Shown: positions 8,158 to 17,358 of the stretch, piece after piece | Layout: the number at the start of each line of letters is the position of its first letter | Numbering within the stretch: the first letter of the stretch is position 1 | Source: Kistimonas asteriae | Lineage (GTDB): Bacteria > Pseudomonadota > Gammaproteobacteria > Pseudomonadales > Endozoicomonadaceae | Direction of reading: 5' to 3' | DNA: 64,000 nt | NCBI RefSeq assembly: GCF_018263925.1 | Contig: NZ_JAEVHF010000019.1 | Coordinates: forward strand, 1-64,000 | The notes under the pieces: model-generated | What the model saw: the letters and a program-made list of their open reading frames with translations, nothing else | Told to the model about the DNA's origin: nothing | The model's database searches: none | Made by a program: the position numbers and the translations under genes

Positions 8158-9207
8158 ATGGTGATTATTCATGTTGTTACCGCGTATGCGCTGTTGTTAT
8201 GGCATATGCTCTGGCCTATTGCTTTCGGGCTTGCCTTGTCCTCTTACATCCGCAGTCGTGTCCCTTCTGAAACCATTATCCGGAAAATTGGTAAAAATTC
8301 GCTTCACAGCGCATCGATTGCCGCGCTGTTCGGGATGGTTTCCTCAATCTGTAATTATGCGACAGCGGGAATGGGACATACCTTGCGACTCAAGGGCGCC
8401 AGTTGGCCCAATACTCTGGTTTTCATGATTGCCAGTACCAATATCGGTGTGACCATGGTGGTGACGGTCTACGGTTTTCTGGGAAGCACACTGCTTGGGT
8501 TACTCGCAGGTACGGCGATTTTCTTCATGATTGCTGCGTTTTTTCTGGCCATACTGATCCGGTTACCCATGCCTGAAGCCCATCAGGATCAAGCCAGTAA
8601 GCAGAAAGGGGATCCCTCTTATTGGCAGAAAGCCTGTGTTTTTTTTCACGATGACCTGGACATGATCCGGCGAGATATCCTGGTGGGATTATTGGTGGCG
8701 TCTACCGTCAGTATCCTGGTGCCATCGGCCTGGTGGCAGGCCCTTTTCTGGCAGTCTGCTGAACCGGGGGTGATGGTATGGCTATGGAACGCCATGGTTG
8801 GCGTGGTTATAGCGGTTCTGACGTTTGGTTGCTCAATCGGGAATGTCGCGCTGGCCGCCGTCTTGTGGTGGCACGGTGTTTCGCCGGGGGGCGTGATGGC
8901 GTTCATGTTATCCAGCCTGCTGACCTTCCCGATGCTGGGGATGTACCGTAAATACTATGGTCTCCAGACAACAATCAGGCTGGTATCAGTCCTTGTTCTG
9001 GGCGTATTAGTGGCATGTCTGTTGATGGATATGCTGGTGAATCATTTTGCAGTCGATGTTGTCCGGCATAACGTGCTCGTGCAGCAATCTGGCGCCGTCC
9101 GTTCTCTCGCTACGCTGGGGCTTAATCTCCTGTTTGGCGGTTTGGGTGTGAGAATGTACTTGCAGGGCCGACAAAAAGAGAATGGTTGCTCTATGGGATC
9201 AATGTGA
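8158..9207 (+). CDS. Putative permease, COG0701 (YraQ/ArsP-like) family
   Basis: 349 residues with about eight or nine membrane helices. It has the two internally related signature stretches of the DUF318/COG0701 permeases: SICNYATAGMGHTLRLKGAS (about residues 63-82) and FGCSIGNVALAAVLWWHGVS (about 223-242), each before a helix ending in a conserved Asn/Gly-rich segment. Members export organoarsenicals or unknown metal-linked substrates; the substrate here cannot be read. A cytosolic loop of about 40 residues lies between the halves. The 3' end overlaps the region upstream of the GDPD gene. Confidence 0.75.
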   Translation: MVIIHVVTAYALLLWHMLWPIAFGLALSSYIRSRVPSETIIRKIGKNSLHSASIAALFGMVSSICNYATAGMGHTLRLKGASWPNTLVFMIASTNIGVTMVVTVYGFLGSTLLGLLAGTAIFFMIAAFFLAILIRLPMPEAHQDQASKQKGDPSYWQKACVFFHDDLDMIRRDILVGLLVASTVSILVPSAWWQALFWQSAEPGVMVWLWNAMVGVVIAVLTFGCSIGNVALAAVLWWHGVSPGGVMAFMLSSLLTFPMLGMYRKYYGLQTTIRLVSVLVLGVLVACLLMDMLVNHFAVDVVRHNVLVQQSGAVRSLATLGLNLLFGGLGVRMYLQGRQKENGCSMGSM

Positions 9208-9320
9208 GTCGGTATTGCGTCGGGTTAAGATTCATTCTGCCTTTCTGCAGTAGTATGGTTATTTTGGCTGATGTACAGCCTGCCCTTTCCTATTCACTGT
9301 CAGCAATCACGGAAAGCAAC

Positions 9321-10040
9321 ATGTTACTAAGCAGGATTATCGGTCACCGGGGTAATGCCAGTCAGGCGCCGGAAAATACCCTGGCCAGTATCCGTAAAGC
9401 TCACGAGGCAGGCGCCCAGTGGGTAGAGATTGATGTGGTCCTGCTTGGTGATGGGAATCTGGTGATTCATCATGACCAGTCCCTTCGGCGTTGCACGAAT
9501 GGCAAGGGCAGACTCCTCCGGAGCAACCTTGAAACTATCCGGAAACTCGATGCGGGTAGCTGGTTCAGCCCTGACTTTGCTGGTGAGCGGATTCCAACAT
9601 TGGTCGAAGCGCTGGCGTTGATACAGGAACTGGGGCTGGGCCTTAATCTCGAAATCAAGATGCACCGTCATTCCGTGAAAGCCCTGGTCGAACCGGTGAT
9701 CGCCACTTTACGCACACACTGGAAAGACAATGACAAGTTGATCCTGTCCAGCTTCAGCCATGAGGCGCTGCTGCAATGCCATGCCCTGGCGCCCGAATTC
9801 CGTCTGGGCCATCTATTTGAGAAGCTGCCCCGTAATTGGCTGGGTCGGGCTAGGGATGTTAATGCCGTGACCATTCATGTGGACTGCAAGCGCCTGCGGG
9901 AAGCCCGTGCCAGGGAGGTTATTGCAGAGGGTTATGAGTTGTACTGCTACACCGTTAACAAACCTAAAGTGGCGGAAAAACTGTGGTGCTGGGGGATCAA
10001 GGGTATTTTTACCGACCGTCCACAGGACTTTGTGGGGTAA
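9321..10040 (+). CDS. Glycerophosphodiester phosphodiesterase
   Basis: 239 residues, cytosolic UgpQ-like. It hydrolyses glycerophosphodiesters to glycerol-3-phosphate and an alcohol. The GDPD signature is complete: GHRGNASQAPENTLAS (residues 8-23), EIDVVLLGDG, the catalytic HHDQSLRR, LNLEIKMH and the C-terminal FTDRPQDF. ATG 9321 is preceded by GGAAAG; the longer frame from 9186 would overlap the permease and add a stretch unlike the family. Its last 32 bases overlap the convergent symporter gene tail-to-tail. Confidence 0.93.
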   Translation: MLLSRIIGHRGNASQAPENTLASIRKAHEAGAQWVEIDVVLLGDGNLVIHHDQSLRRCTNGKGRLLRSNLETIRKLDAGSWFSPDFAGERIPTLVEALALIQELGLGLNLEIKMHRHSVKALVEPVIATLRTHWKDNDKLILSSFSHEALLQCHALAPEFRLGHLFEKLPRNWLGRARDVNAVTIHVDCKRLREARAREVIAEGYELYCYTVNKPKVAEKLWCWGIKGIFTDRPQDFVG

Positions 10041-11469
10041 AGGCTCGCCATGCTGAGTATTGCTGAATAGCCAGCATAATGAGCAGGTTGCAACCCAGCG
10101 CAATGACACCGATATGAATACCCTGCCACTGTTTATAGCCCTGGCTCAGTGCCAGCGCATAGACGCCAATCCCGGCCAGCAGCCCTGAGAATATGGCTCT
10201 GGCAGACACCCTGCGCCAGTGTAGTGCGACAATGAACGCCGGCATGCACTGGAGCAGGGTTTCCAGTTTGATTTCCACTAGGCGCCAGAACGTAACGTCA
10301 CGATAAAGTGCCCCTATTGCCAGTGCCCCCATAATGAAAATGGATAGCCAGCGATCCAGCTGCATGTTGCTGTTCTGGACGGGCTCTTTTGCCAGGTCCC
10401 GGCTCAGCAGTGAAACCAGGCTGAGCAGAACGGAGTCTGCGGTCGACATAATGGCGGCCAGAATTGCCAGCAGAATCATCATGGCGCCCAGGGTATGAAT
10501 GGCAGAACCATCATCGGCCCAGTGTTTCAGAATGATGGGTAGCATCTGATCACTCTGGTAGCCTTCCCTGAAGAGTGGAATGGCAGCCAGACCGACAAAG
10601 AAAATGATCAGGTGCGTTATGAAAACAAACACGCCCAATATCGCCATGGAGTGATAGAGCGTGGCATGGCTTTTCGCGGCGAATATGCGCTGAATAGCTT
10701 GTGGGTAGATAACCGTTGAGAGTCCTACGAGTAACAGAGTGCTCAGCCAATACCGTTGTTGTTCCGACGATGGCGGTGCCAGGCTCTCGGGTTTGAGTTC
10801 GGCGATACCCGCAGTGATGGCAGCAAGGCTGTCATTTTTTTCCATGATCCAGACCAGCAACAGGATTAACCCTGTGAGCATGATCAGGCCCTGAACCGCA
10901 TCCGTCCATGCCACCGCACGCAGGCCACCGACAAGGTCATACACCAGAATCACCAGTGCCAGTACGATCACGCCTACGGAGTACGAAATCATTCCGCCGG
11001 TGATCACCTCTGCGATTTCACCGATGGCTTTCAGCTGGGCAAACAGCATATTACCCAAAACGATCGTCATGATCAGGGTGATCCCTCGCCGAAGTATGGG
11101 TTCCACAGGGTCGTTTTGGAAACGGTGTCTCAGCCAGTCACCGGGCGTCACAAACCCCTGCTGACAAGCGATAGGGCGTAATGTTGGTGCAATGAAGTGA
11201 TAACCGACAGACATCGCTACAACATACCCGACCGCTACCACCCAGAAAAAGCCCCGGCGCCAGGTCTCACTGGTCGCTCCCATCAGACTGTTACTGCTTT
11301 GAATGGTGGCGTAGAGCGTCAGCACCAGGACAAAAAATCCCAGGGATCGATTGGCGAGATAGTGGCTGCTATGTGCATTGCTGCGGTATCGCCAGGCCAC
11401 TACACAGACCGGGATCAGGATCAGCAGGTAGAGCAGCAGGCCGCCCAGCCCGATGTCTGCAAGCGTCAT
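10009..11469 (-). CDS. Sodium:solute symporter (SSS family)
   Basis: 486 residues with about 12-13 membrane helices. The SSS pattern is visible: an N-terminal helix, the polar RYRSNAHSSHYLANRSLGFF loop, SSNSLMGATSETWRRGF, the central LVYDLVGGLRAVAWTDAVQG signature of the family and AAIMSTADSVLLSLVSLLSRD. The substrate is not determinable; pantothenate, proline or carboxylates are all possible. I start at ATG 11469, which shares ATGA with the stop of the small upstream membrane gene. That coupling suggests the two proteins work together. Confidence 0.85.
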   Translation of the reverse strand: MTLADIGLGGLLLYLLILIPVCVVAWRYRSNAHSSHYLANRSLGFFVLVLTLYATIQSSNSLMGATSETWRRGFFWVVAVGYVVAMSVGYHFIAPTLRPIACQQGFVTPGDWLRHRFQNDPVEPILRRGITLIMTIVLGNMLFAQLKAIGEIAEVITGGMISYSVGVIVLALVILVYDLVGGLRAVAWTDAVQGLIMLTGLILLLVWIMEKNDSLAAITAGIAELKPESLAPPSSEQQRYWLSTLLLVGLSTVIYPQAIQRIFAAKSHATLYHSMAILGVFVFITHLIIFFVGLAAIPLFREGYQSDQMLPIILKHWADDGSAIHTLGAMMILLAILAAIMSTADSVLLSLVSLLSRDLAKEPVQNSNMQLDRWLSIFIMGALAIGALYRDVTFWRLVEIKLETLLQCMPAFIVALHWRRVSARAIFSGLLAGIGVYALALSQGYKQWQGIHIGVIALGCNLLIMLAIQQYSAWRAFTPQSPVDGR

Positions 11470-11693
11470 GGGTGGTTTGTCTCCCGGCTCCAGAGCGAAA
11501 GAAGCACCCATACCAACAGATTAATAATGACGATCAGGCCATAACATAACAGCGCCCGGGTAACCCAGGCTGGCATGCCTAATAGCGGTGCCTGATGAAA
11601 CGATAAGCTTCCATACCAGGGAACGGAGACTATAAGCAGCACGATCATACAAAACCGCAACAGAAACAGGATCTTTTGTTTTTGTTTATTCAT
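11466..11693 (-). CDS. Small two-helix membrane protein, symporter partner (DUF3311-like)
   Basis: 75 residues with two hydrophobic helices (about 10-28 and 45-68) separated by a PWYGSLSFHQAPLLGMPAWV loop. Small proteins of this shape (DUF3311, YhdT) commonly precede SSS symporters. Here the stop overlaps the symporter start by four bases (ATGA), so translation is coupled. Assignment to DUF3311 is from pattern and context only; the function is unknown. Confidence 0.6.
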   Translation of the reverse strand: MNKQKQKILFLLRFCMIVLLIVSVPWYGSLSFHQAPLLGMPAWVTRALLCYGLIVIINLLVWVLLSLWSRETNHP

Positions 11694-11829
11694 GTCGATA
11701 GGTCACGCCATATAAAACAGGAAGAAAGTCACCGGCTGTCCGTGAATTACTGGTCTATATATAGACACTGTTGGAAGCAGTCGTGTTCCAGGCTGTCTTT
11801 TTTGTTTCCTTTCGGTTGGGACAGTAAAA

Positions 11830-12258
11830 ATGTTGTCGTGTTCCCGTCTTATCCTGTGTGCTGCGGTTCTGTTTGGATCATCTTGCCTACTGGCGGGTGA
11901 AATTATTCTGACAGTAGCGAATGTCCGCAGTAGTGATGGCTACTTGTTAGCCGCATTGCATGATTGTGAAGAAACGTTTCCTAATGAAGGAGACGCGTTG
12001 ATGTATGCCAAAGTCAAAGCCGTGGCTGGTAAAACGCGCTTGCGTTTCAGTGTTGAAGCGCCGGGCAGTTATGCGGTCTCCCTTTTTCATGATGAAAATG
12101 ATAATGGTGTGCTGGATACCAACCTGATTGGTATTCCGGTGGAAGGTTATGGTTTTACCAATAATGCACGTGGCACATTTGGACCACCGGATTTCTGGGA
12201 TGCAATTGTCAGGGTTGATGGTGGTGTGATTGCTCAGTCTATACAGCTAACGTATTAA
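11830..12258 (+). CDS. DUF2141 secreted protein
   Basis: 142 residues with a signal peptide (about 1-22, ending LLAGE). The mature part is a beta-sandwich-like DUF2141 domain. Family marks seen: EIILTVANVRSSDGYLLAAL, the SYAVSLFHDENDNGVLDTN strand with acidic DENDNG turn, and EGYGFTNNARGTFGPPDFWDA. Members are periplasmic or secreted and have no known activity. The gene stands alone between the symporter operon and marC. Confidence 0.85.
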   Translation: MLSCSRLILCAAVLFGSSCLLAGEIILTVANVRSSDGYLLAALHDCEETFPNEGDALMYAKVKAVAGKTRLRFSVEAPGSYAVSLFHDENDNGVLDTNLIGIPVEGYGFTNNARGTFGPPDFWDAIVRVDGGVIAQSIQLTY

Positions 12259-12288
12259 TATTGATAGTTAAAATTAAGCATGAGGGCA

Positions 12289-12311
12289 GTGGTACCGTAA
12301 AAAGGTACCAC
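12289..12311. terminator. Inverted repeat between convergent genes
   Basis: A perfect 8-bp stem, GTGGTACC / GGTACCAC, with a seven-base A-rich loop lies between the convergent DUF2141 and MarC genes. There is no strong T-run on either side, so it is a weak candidate for a bidirectional terminator. Confidence 0.4.
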
Positions 12312-12326
12312 CTTGATTGTGAAAAA

Positions 12327-12920
12327 TTACACGCCCTTAACGTAGTGAATCACGCCATCCAGGAACATTTGCACGGACAGCATGACCAGGATCATCCCCA
12401 TCAGTCGCTCCAGCGCAAACAAACCACGTTCTCGCAGCAAATCATAGAGTTTTCCAGAACACATCAGGATACAGGCAGAGACAAACCAGGCGCTGATGAC
12501 AGCCACTGTCCAGTCGAACAGGCGACCAGGATCCTGATTGGCCAGCAGCATGATGGCGGCAAGCAATGAAGGACCGGCAATCAGCGGTGTAGCCAGAGGG
12601 ACGATCATGGGTTCGCCGTCCGGCGTATCCCCCATGATGCTACGTCCTTTGGCGGGGAAAATCATCCGGATGGCAATGATAAACAGGATAATCGCGCCAG
12701 CGATACTAACCGCCTCCTGTTTCAGGTTCATGATGGCCAGGAACGTCTGACCGGTATACAGGAACAACAGCATGATCGTCAGTGCGATGAAAAGCTCGCG
12801 AATCAATATCTTGTTTCGACGCTCCCGGGGGACGGCTTTCAGGATTGAGAGAAAAACGGGCATATTGCCCAGCGGATCCATAATGAGAAACAGAAGAATG
12901 GCGGCGGACCATATTTCCAT
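12327..12920 (-). CDS. MarC-family integral membrane protein
   Basis: 197 residues with six membrane helices, close to E. coli YhgN. Family motifs: the first helix ends FLIMDPLGNMPVFLSILK; helix 3 and loop give GAIILFIIAIRMIFP; the second repeat begins PLATPLIAGPSLLAAIMLLA. The family is sometimes called NAAT, but no transport function is firmly established and an early link to multiple antibiotic resistance was not upheld. ATG 12920 follows AAGGTG; the longer frame adds a non-conserved 28-residue extension. Confidence 0.88.
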   Translation of the reverse strand: MEIWSAAILLFLIMDPLGNMPVFLSILKAVPRERRNKILIRELFIALTIMLLFLYTGQTFLAIMNLKQEAVSIAGAIILFIIAIRMIFPAKGRSIMGDTPDGEPMIVPLATPLIAGPSLLAAIMLLANQDPGRLFDWTVAVISAWFVSACILMCSGKLYDLLRERGLFALERLMGMILVMLSVQMFLDGVIHYVKGV

Positions 12921-13072
12921 GGCAGGTGCACCTTGTTGTTTGAGTGAAAAGGGAAACAGTGGTGAAGGCTGATGCTTATACCACATCCGGGAAAACGCTG
13001 TCATTCATGGTTCAGCGGACATAAAATGCTGCCTTTCATCCAATAAATCACCTTGATGAGTGATTAGTCACT

Positions 13073-13579
13073 ATGACTGGAATGAGTGAAGCCCTGTATT
13101 CCCGCGATGTCATTAAGTCCTGGTCCGAACTTCACCGGGATTGCCGCCTGCTGGCACAGAAACTACTGACGCTGGGAGAGTGGAAAGGCATTATTGCCGT
13201 CACCCGGGGAGGGATGATTCCTGCTGCGATTATCGCTCGGGAGCTGGATATCCGCCTGATCGATACCTTCTGTATTACCAGCTACGAAAATCAGCAACAG
13301 GGTGAACTGACGGTTCTTAAAGATCCCGTGATTACTTCAGAAGGTGGCGGCTACCTGATCATTGATGATCTGGTCGATACGGGAAATACTCTGGCAATGG
13401 TGCGCAAGACCTTACCGAAGGCCCATATCGGAACATTGTATGTCAAACCGGCAGGCCAGCCACTGGTGGATACCTTTGTGCAGGCATATAGCCAGGAGAC
13501 CTGGATACGCTTCCCCTGGGATATGACGCTGGGTTATGCCGTTCCGCTGGTGGAACAGGTTGAGGTCATCGAATGCTGA
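13073..13579 (+). CDS. gpt: Xanthine phosphoribosyltransferase
   Basis: 168 residues. It salvages xanthine and guanine to XMP and GMP using PRPP. Seen: the GIIAVTRGGMIPAAIIARELDIR core (about 38-60), the PRPP loop LIIDDLVDTGNT (about 95-106), KPAGQPLVDTF and the C-terminal WIRFPWDMTLGYAVP, all as in E. coli Gpt. The start could be ATG 13082 instead, giving the more family-like MSEALYS; neither start has a strong SD. It is monocistronic. Confidence 0.93.
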   Translation: MTGMSEALYSRDVIKSWSELHRDCRLLAQKLLTLGEWKGIIAVTRGGMIPAAIIARELDIRLIDTFCITSYENQQQGELTVLKDPVITSEGGGYLIIDDLVDTGNTLAMVRKTLPKAHIGTLYVKPAGQPLVDTFVQAYSQETWIRFPWDMTLGYAVPLVEQVEVIEC

Positions 13580-13591
13580 CAGGATTCCCTG

Positions 13592-13993
13592 TCAGAGATT
13601 GAGCCAGACTTCCCTCGCCCAGTGCCAGATAGAAGGCCAGGTATCGTCGGATTCCCCTTCGTCTGACCACAGGGTGATCTCACCGTCTTCGCTGATGCAG
13701 TAATACTGGTCGTTATCACGGCAGATCGGGATCAAGTGGCGGGGGACAAGGGTATCCCACGCTTCGGCAGCGACATCCGGCAGGTGGGTATGGGATTGCG
13801 GGTCGGTTACCGTCACGGGTTCAATCGAACCGTAGACCACATCACTCACGTTTAGCAGGAATTCCCTCAGGTCGAACGGCAGCTGTATCAGCAGCTCTTC
13901 CTCGATTTCCACCAGTTCATCGTCATCAGGCAGCCTGAGGGGAACAGGAATATCCAGCGCATTGGCTTTCAATAGCTCAATAACATCTTCCAC
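13592..13993 (-). CDS. SMI1/KNR4 (SUKH) family protein
   Basis: 133 residues, acidic. The SUKH-type pattern is visible: IEEELLIQLPFDLREFLLNVSDV (about 30-52), then LIPICRDNDQYYCISEDGEITLWSDEG (about 86-112) and a terminal W-rich helix. SUKH proteins often serve as immunity proteins to polymorphic toxins, but no toxin is adjacent, so that role is not supported here. It starts at ATG 13993 after GTGGAAG. It is convergent with gpt, 12 bases apart. Confidence 0.7.
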   Translation of the reverse strand: MEDVIELLKANALDIPVPLRLPDDDELVEIEEELLIQLPFDLREFLLNVSDVVYGSIEPVTVTDPQSHTHLPDVAAEAWDTLVPRHLIPICRDNDQYYCISEDGEITLWSDEGESDDTWPSIWHWAREVWLNL

Positions 13994-14092
13994 GGGAAAC
14001 CGCCTTTTTGAATCAACAGGAATGAATTAATGGCTGCATTATTGTCCACAAACGGGATCCTGAGAAGACTTGTTTTGGCAGTTTCGTTGGGA

Positions 14093-14123
14093 TGGAATTA
14101 CAGCCTTCCAGGTTGTAATTCCA
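14093..14123. repeat. Inverted repeat downstream of the LPMO gene
   Basis: A perfect 10-bp repeat, TGGAATTACA / TGTAATTCCA, with an 11-base loop. A second, imperfect hairpin (ATGCA..GAGAA / TTCTC..TGCAT) follows at about 14129-14160. Both lie just beyond the LPMO stop; neither has a T-run, so termination is possible but not shown. They may stabilise the mRNA end. Confidence 0.45.
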
Positions 14124-14169
14124 GTCAAGTATGCATTGAGAACACGCATATTCTCTGTGCATGAATGAT

Positions 14170-15396
14170 TCAGAGCTTATTCCAGGCTTCAGACCAGGCA
14201 AGCCCGGTGGCGGGCGCGTAATAGCGTTGGGACTGATTACACCATGGCGTAAAGGGCCAGGGTTTGCATTTGTAGACGTTACCGTCACTGGCAAGGACTT
14301 TAGTCCCGTCAACGTAGTTCCCGATACCTTTCGGGTAGATATAGTCATAGTTTGTGGGTGGAGTGGGGTCATCACCACGAATGATTGCGGTTGAAAAAGT
14401 GTAGCCGGCATTTTTGGCAAACACGGCATTGTTAAAGATATTCACTTCGTCATACATATAGTGATTCATCTCAGCATGCCAGAATCCGATTTGTACTGAT
14501 TTTCCGTGCAGATCATTCACTTTTCGGGCAAGTTCTGCCGTCCAGGCGGTAAACTCGGCATTTTTGGTTGTGATTCCAATGCTTTCGTTAACCACATCCA
14601 CGCCCTGGTGATTCTGTAACTTGAAGTTGGCTTTATCACCGGGTTTGGCTTCATTGGTCTCCGATGTAATGTAACGGCCCAATTCAACCAGATCCGGAAC
14701 GGGATCCGGGTCTGGGTCGGGATCCGGATCAGGCCCACCGCCACTCTTGGTGATGAAAAGGTCTGAACAGTTATAAAAGCCCTCGCCTGCAGGATCCAGA
14801 CGCTGCCAGCGCATATAGAGAACGGCACTGCCCTTTCGCCCTTCCGGTATGGTGTAATCCATTGCATAAAAGCCATTAACAACCGGCTTTTCACCATGCT
14901 CTGCAATCAGTTCCAGGTCATTCCATGTCAGTGGTTGAGTGGCAGAGTCGTACCCGGTTTTACTCAGATAAATCTGGAAGAAATGGTTAGGGTGGGCGGC
15001 AGTCACTTTGATTTTAAGTGTGTGTTTTCCGGGTTTAATCGAGGTTTTCTGCCAGTTTTTATCAGGAATATCCATACCGGCTTTTCGAGGATCACCGGCC
15101 GCACAGAGGGTTGTATCCTTCACCACCGCTTCAACGGCTGACTGGTTGTGGTAATCGGGCACCAGGGCTGAGAATTCATTCTTTTGGGTGAACGGATAGT
15201 CGCCTGACTGGTTGTAGGCTTTCTGGCAGGCAGCATTGGGAATAGAATCTGACCAATAACCACCGTCATCAGCGCAGAAGACTTGTCGTGCTTTCGGTAC
15301 CTCGACCCAACCATGCGCAAGGACGCCGCTCGCAAAAGACAATGAAAAAGTAGCTAATAGAGATGTCTTGAATGATGCATTACGGAAATACAGCAT
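14170..15396 (-). CDS. Secreted AA10 lytic polysaccharide monooxygenase with CBM73-like C-terminus
   Basis: 408 residues. The Sec signal peptide ends VLA, leaving His28 as the mature N-terminus, which is essential for the copper histidine brace. The AA10 domain (28 to about 215) has HGWVEVPKARQVFC, a second copper His in TAAHPNHFFQIYL, and EGFYNCSDLFI. A short (DP)n linker leads to a GbpA-domain-2-like module (about 232-335) and a CBM73/CBM5-like module with YPKGIGNYVDGTKVL, CKPWPFTPWC and a terminal AWNKL. The set implies oxidative cleavage of chitin. ATG 15396 follows GAGAGCAGTGAGA. Substrate is inferred from family. Confidence 0.92.
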   Translation of the reverse strand: MLYFRNASFKTSLLATFSLSFASGVLAHGWVEVPKARQVFCADDGGYWSDSIPNAACQKAYNQSGDYPFTQKNEFSALVPDYHNQSAVEAVVKDTTLCAAGDPRKAGMDIPDKNWQKTSIKPGKHTLKIKVTAAHPNHFFQIYLSKTGYDSATQPLTWNDLELIAEHGEKPVVNGFYAMDYTIPEGRKGSAVLYMRWQRLDPAGEGFYNCSDLFITKSGGGPDPDPDPDPDPVPDLVELGRYITSETNEAKPGDKANFKLQNHQGVDVVNESIGITTKNAEFTAWTAELARKVNDLHGKSVQIGFWHAEMNHYMYDEVNIFNNAVFAKNAGYTFSTAIIRGDDPTPPTNYDYIYPKGIGNYVDGTKVLASDGNVYKCKPWPFTPWCNQSQRYYAPATGLAWSEAWNKL

Positions 15397-15760
15397 TGTT
15401 CTCACTGCTCTCAATGATTTTAAAAAAAGAAGGTTTTATACGAAAACAGGATGATTCATGAACGCATATTGCTGCGGATCATTACAGCAACTGTTTCAGT
15501 CTATTTGTTGTTAAACAAGGTGTATTGTCAGGAAGGGAGCGCGGTATGGTAAATCTTTGAGTATTGTTTAGATGATAATGAACAGATACAAGAGTTGATC
15601 ATAATACTGCCCCTTAACGAAAAAGACCCGCCAAGCATAGCAGGTCTTTCTCCGGGAGGGATATATCAGATAAACAGGCATGGTATAAGCGGCATATCAA
15701 ATATGTGTTATCAATACAGGCTTTGACTGTATAAAGAGGCCTATCTGATAATTGAATTAA
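15397..15760. other. Intergenic stretch between the LPMO and AhpD-like genes
   Basis: About 364 bases, AT-rich. It should hold the LPMO promoter on the left and contains the leftward terminator at 15622-15649. No ORF with a convincing start was found. Confidence 0.6.
15622..15649 (-). terminator. Rho-independent terminator of the AhpD-like gene
   Basis: A 10-bp stem with one mismatch, AAAGACCCGC / GCAGGTCTTT, around an eight-base loop. On the minus strand it is followed by a T-run (GGGTCTTTTTCG), so it should end leftward transcription from the AhpD-like gene. Confidence 0.7.
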
Positions 15761-16201
15761 TCAGTTCTCATGTACCATTTTTGTCGATAGCGCAATACGA
15801 TTCCATGCATTGATGGTGATGATTTGCATGATGCATTGAGCCAGTTTGTTTTCACCCAATACTTCCAGACAGTTATTGTAGGTTTCGTCTGTTACACCCT
15901 GTACGGAAATTTTTGTAATCTCATCTGCCAGTGCCAGCACCACACGTTCAGTCTCACTGAATAGTGGCGATTCTTTCCACGCGGCCAAGGCAAACAGGCG
16001 CTTTTGTGTTTCGCCAATTTTCAGGGCCTGTTCGGTATGCATTTGAATACAGAAGGCACACTGATTGATCATGGATACACGGATCTTTATCAGTTCTTTC
16101 ATGGAATCTGATAAATCTGTTTTACCAATATATCCTTCGAGTCCGAGCATCGCTTCATATGCTGTGGGCTCCAGTTTGCTGATGTCGATACGTTTGTGCA
16201 T
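15761..16201 (-). CDS. AhpD-like carboxymuconolactone decarboxylase family protein
   Basis: 146 residues. The alkylhydroperoxidase D core is clear: INQCAFCIQMHTEQALKIGE holds the redox CxxC pair (Cys48, Cys51) and His55 of the EX-CxxC-XXXH type site. Such proteins act as thiol-dependent peroxidase partners. It is divergently transcribed from a LysR regulator 181 bases away, which is the usual layout for regulator and target. Its substrate is unknown. Confidence 0.88.
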   Translation of the reverse strand: MHKRIDISKLEPTAYEAMLGLEGYIGKTDLSDSMKELIKIRVSMINQCAFCIQMHTEQALKIGETQKRLFALAAWKESPLFSETERVVLALADEITKISVQGVTDETYNNCLEVLGENKLAQCIMQIITINAWNRIALSTKMVHEN

Positions 16202-16382
16202 GGTGAATACTCTCCTGAATACAGTCTGGAAAATATCAGGTCACCATAAATCCGGCCTGATATTTCAATATCAATGTGCTGTCTTTCCGATAGCCAGTGA
16301 GCGTATTGTGAATCATACGAACGGCGCCTAGAATCCACTGAATACCTTCAATGGTTTTGCATTCCATGCAAAGGTAGTAAGC

Positions 16383-17324
16383 GTGCTGGAATTAATTCGT
16401 ATATTCATCCAGGTGGTTGAATCCGGTAGTTTTTCCAAAGCCGGTGCGGTACTGAATATGGCGCCTTCTTCAATTGCCAGAAATATTGATAACCTTGAAA
16501 AACAGCTGAATGTCATGCTGTTCCGGCGTAGTACACGACAATTACTGCTAACAGAGGAAGGCCACTTCTTTCTGGACGGGGCGGGCAAGCTGCTGGACGA
16601 TGCTGACCACCTTGTACAGACCATGAACCAGCAGAATGATGATCCCCGGGGCGTGTTAAGAGTATCGGTATTTGAAAGTTTTGGGGGGCAATGTGTTTGT
16701 CCCCTGTTGCCTGAATTTCTGCTTCGTTACCCCAAGGTCAAGCTGGAGATAGAGCTGGATAACCGATTGGTAGATATGAATACCGAGAATGTCGATCTGG
16801 CGATCCGAATTGGCCGCCCATCCGACAGTTCTCTGCATGCCCGTCGATTAATGGAAAATCATACCTTGCTGTGTGCCGCGCCGGCCTATTTTGAGTGTCA
16901 TGGCCTACCTGAATCACCGGAGGCCATTCGATACCATAACTGTCTTTTGCTTAGTCATGACCGACAACGTCATTACTGGTTTTTTCATCGTGATCGACAA
17001 CATCTGAAAATACCGGTGCAGGGTAACCTGACGTCCAAGGGCGGTACGCCTTTACTGGCGGCTGCTTTAGGCGGTGCTGGACTTTTACTGTTATCCAGTT
17101 GGATGTTGACGGAGTCTCTTAACCAGAACCAGCTCCAGATCTGTTTACCGGAATGGGAGGTTTCCCAGCACGAGGAAGGCAGTGGTGAGATTTATATCGT
17201 GTATAGGGGCAGTAAATATCCCAAGCCGGTCATCCGGGCGTTTATTGATTTTATAATTGAAAAAATCGAGATGCTGGCCACCAGTTATAAGGCTTGTCAT
17301 GCCGATGCTATGGTTAATGAATAA
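16383..17324 (+). CDS. LysR-family transcriptional regulator
   Basis: 313 residues. An N-terminal winged HTH (about 1-60: IFIQVVESGSFSKAGAVLNM, SSIARNIDNLEKQLNVMLFRR) precedes the periplasmic-binding-like effector domain. I use GTG 16383, since the residues from there match the family start. It is divergent from the AhpD-like gene and probably controls it. The inducer cannot be inferred. Confidence 0.9.
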   Translation: MLELIRIFIQVVESGSFSKAGAVLNMAPSSIARNIDNLEKQLNVMLFRRSTRQLLLTEEGHFFLDGAGKLLDDADHLVQTMNQQNDDPRGVLRVSVFESFGGQCVCPLLPEFLLRYPKVKLEIELDNRLVDMNTENVDLAIRIGRPSDSSLHARRLMENHTLLCAAPAYFECHGLPESPEAIRYHNCLLLSHDRQRHYWFFHRDRQHLKIPVQGNLTSKGGTPLLAAALGGAGLLLLSSWMLTESLNQNQLQICLPEWEVSQHEEGSGEIYIVYRGSKYPKPVIRAFIDFIIEKIEMLATSYKACHADAMVNE

Positions 17325-17358
17325 GTGTGAGTGAGTTAACCACGGAACGGATTCCCTT

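Noticed and set aside
10009..10040. 32-base overlap of GDPD and symporter genes as a possible frameshift
   Set aside because: The genes are convergent and both C-termini look complete; tail-to-tail overlap is enough.
13592..13993. SUKH gene as immunity of a polymorphic-toxin locus
   Set aside because: No toxin, secretion or repeat genes lie beside it; neighbours are gpt and an LPMO.
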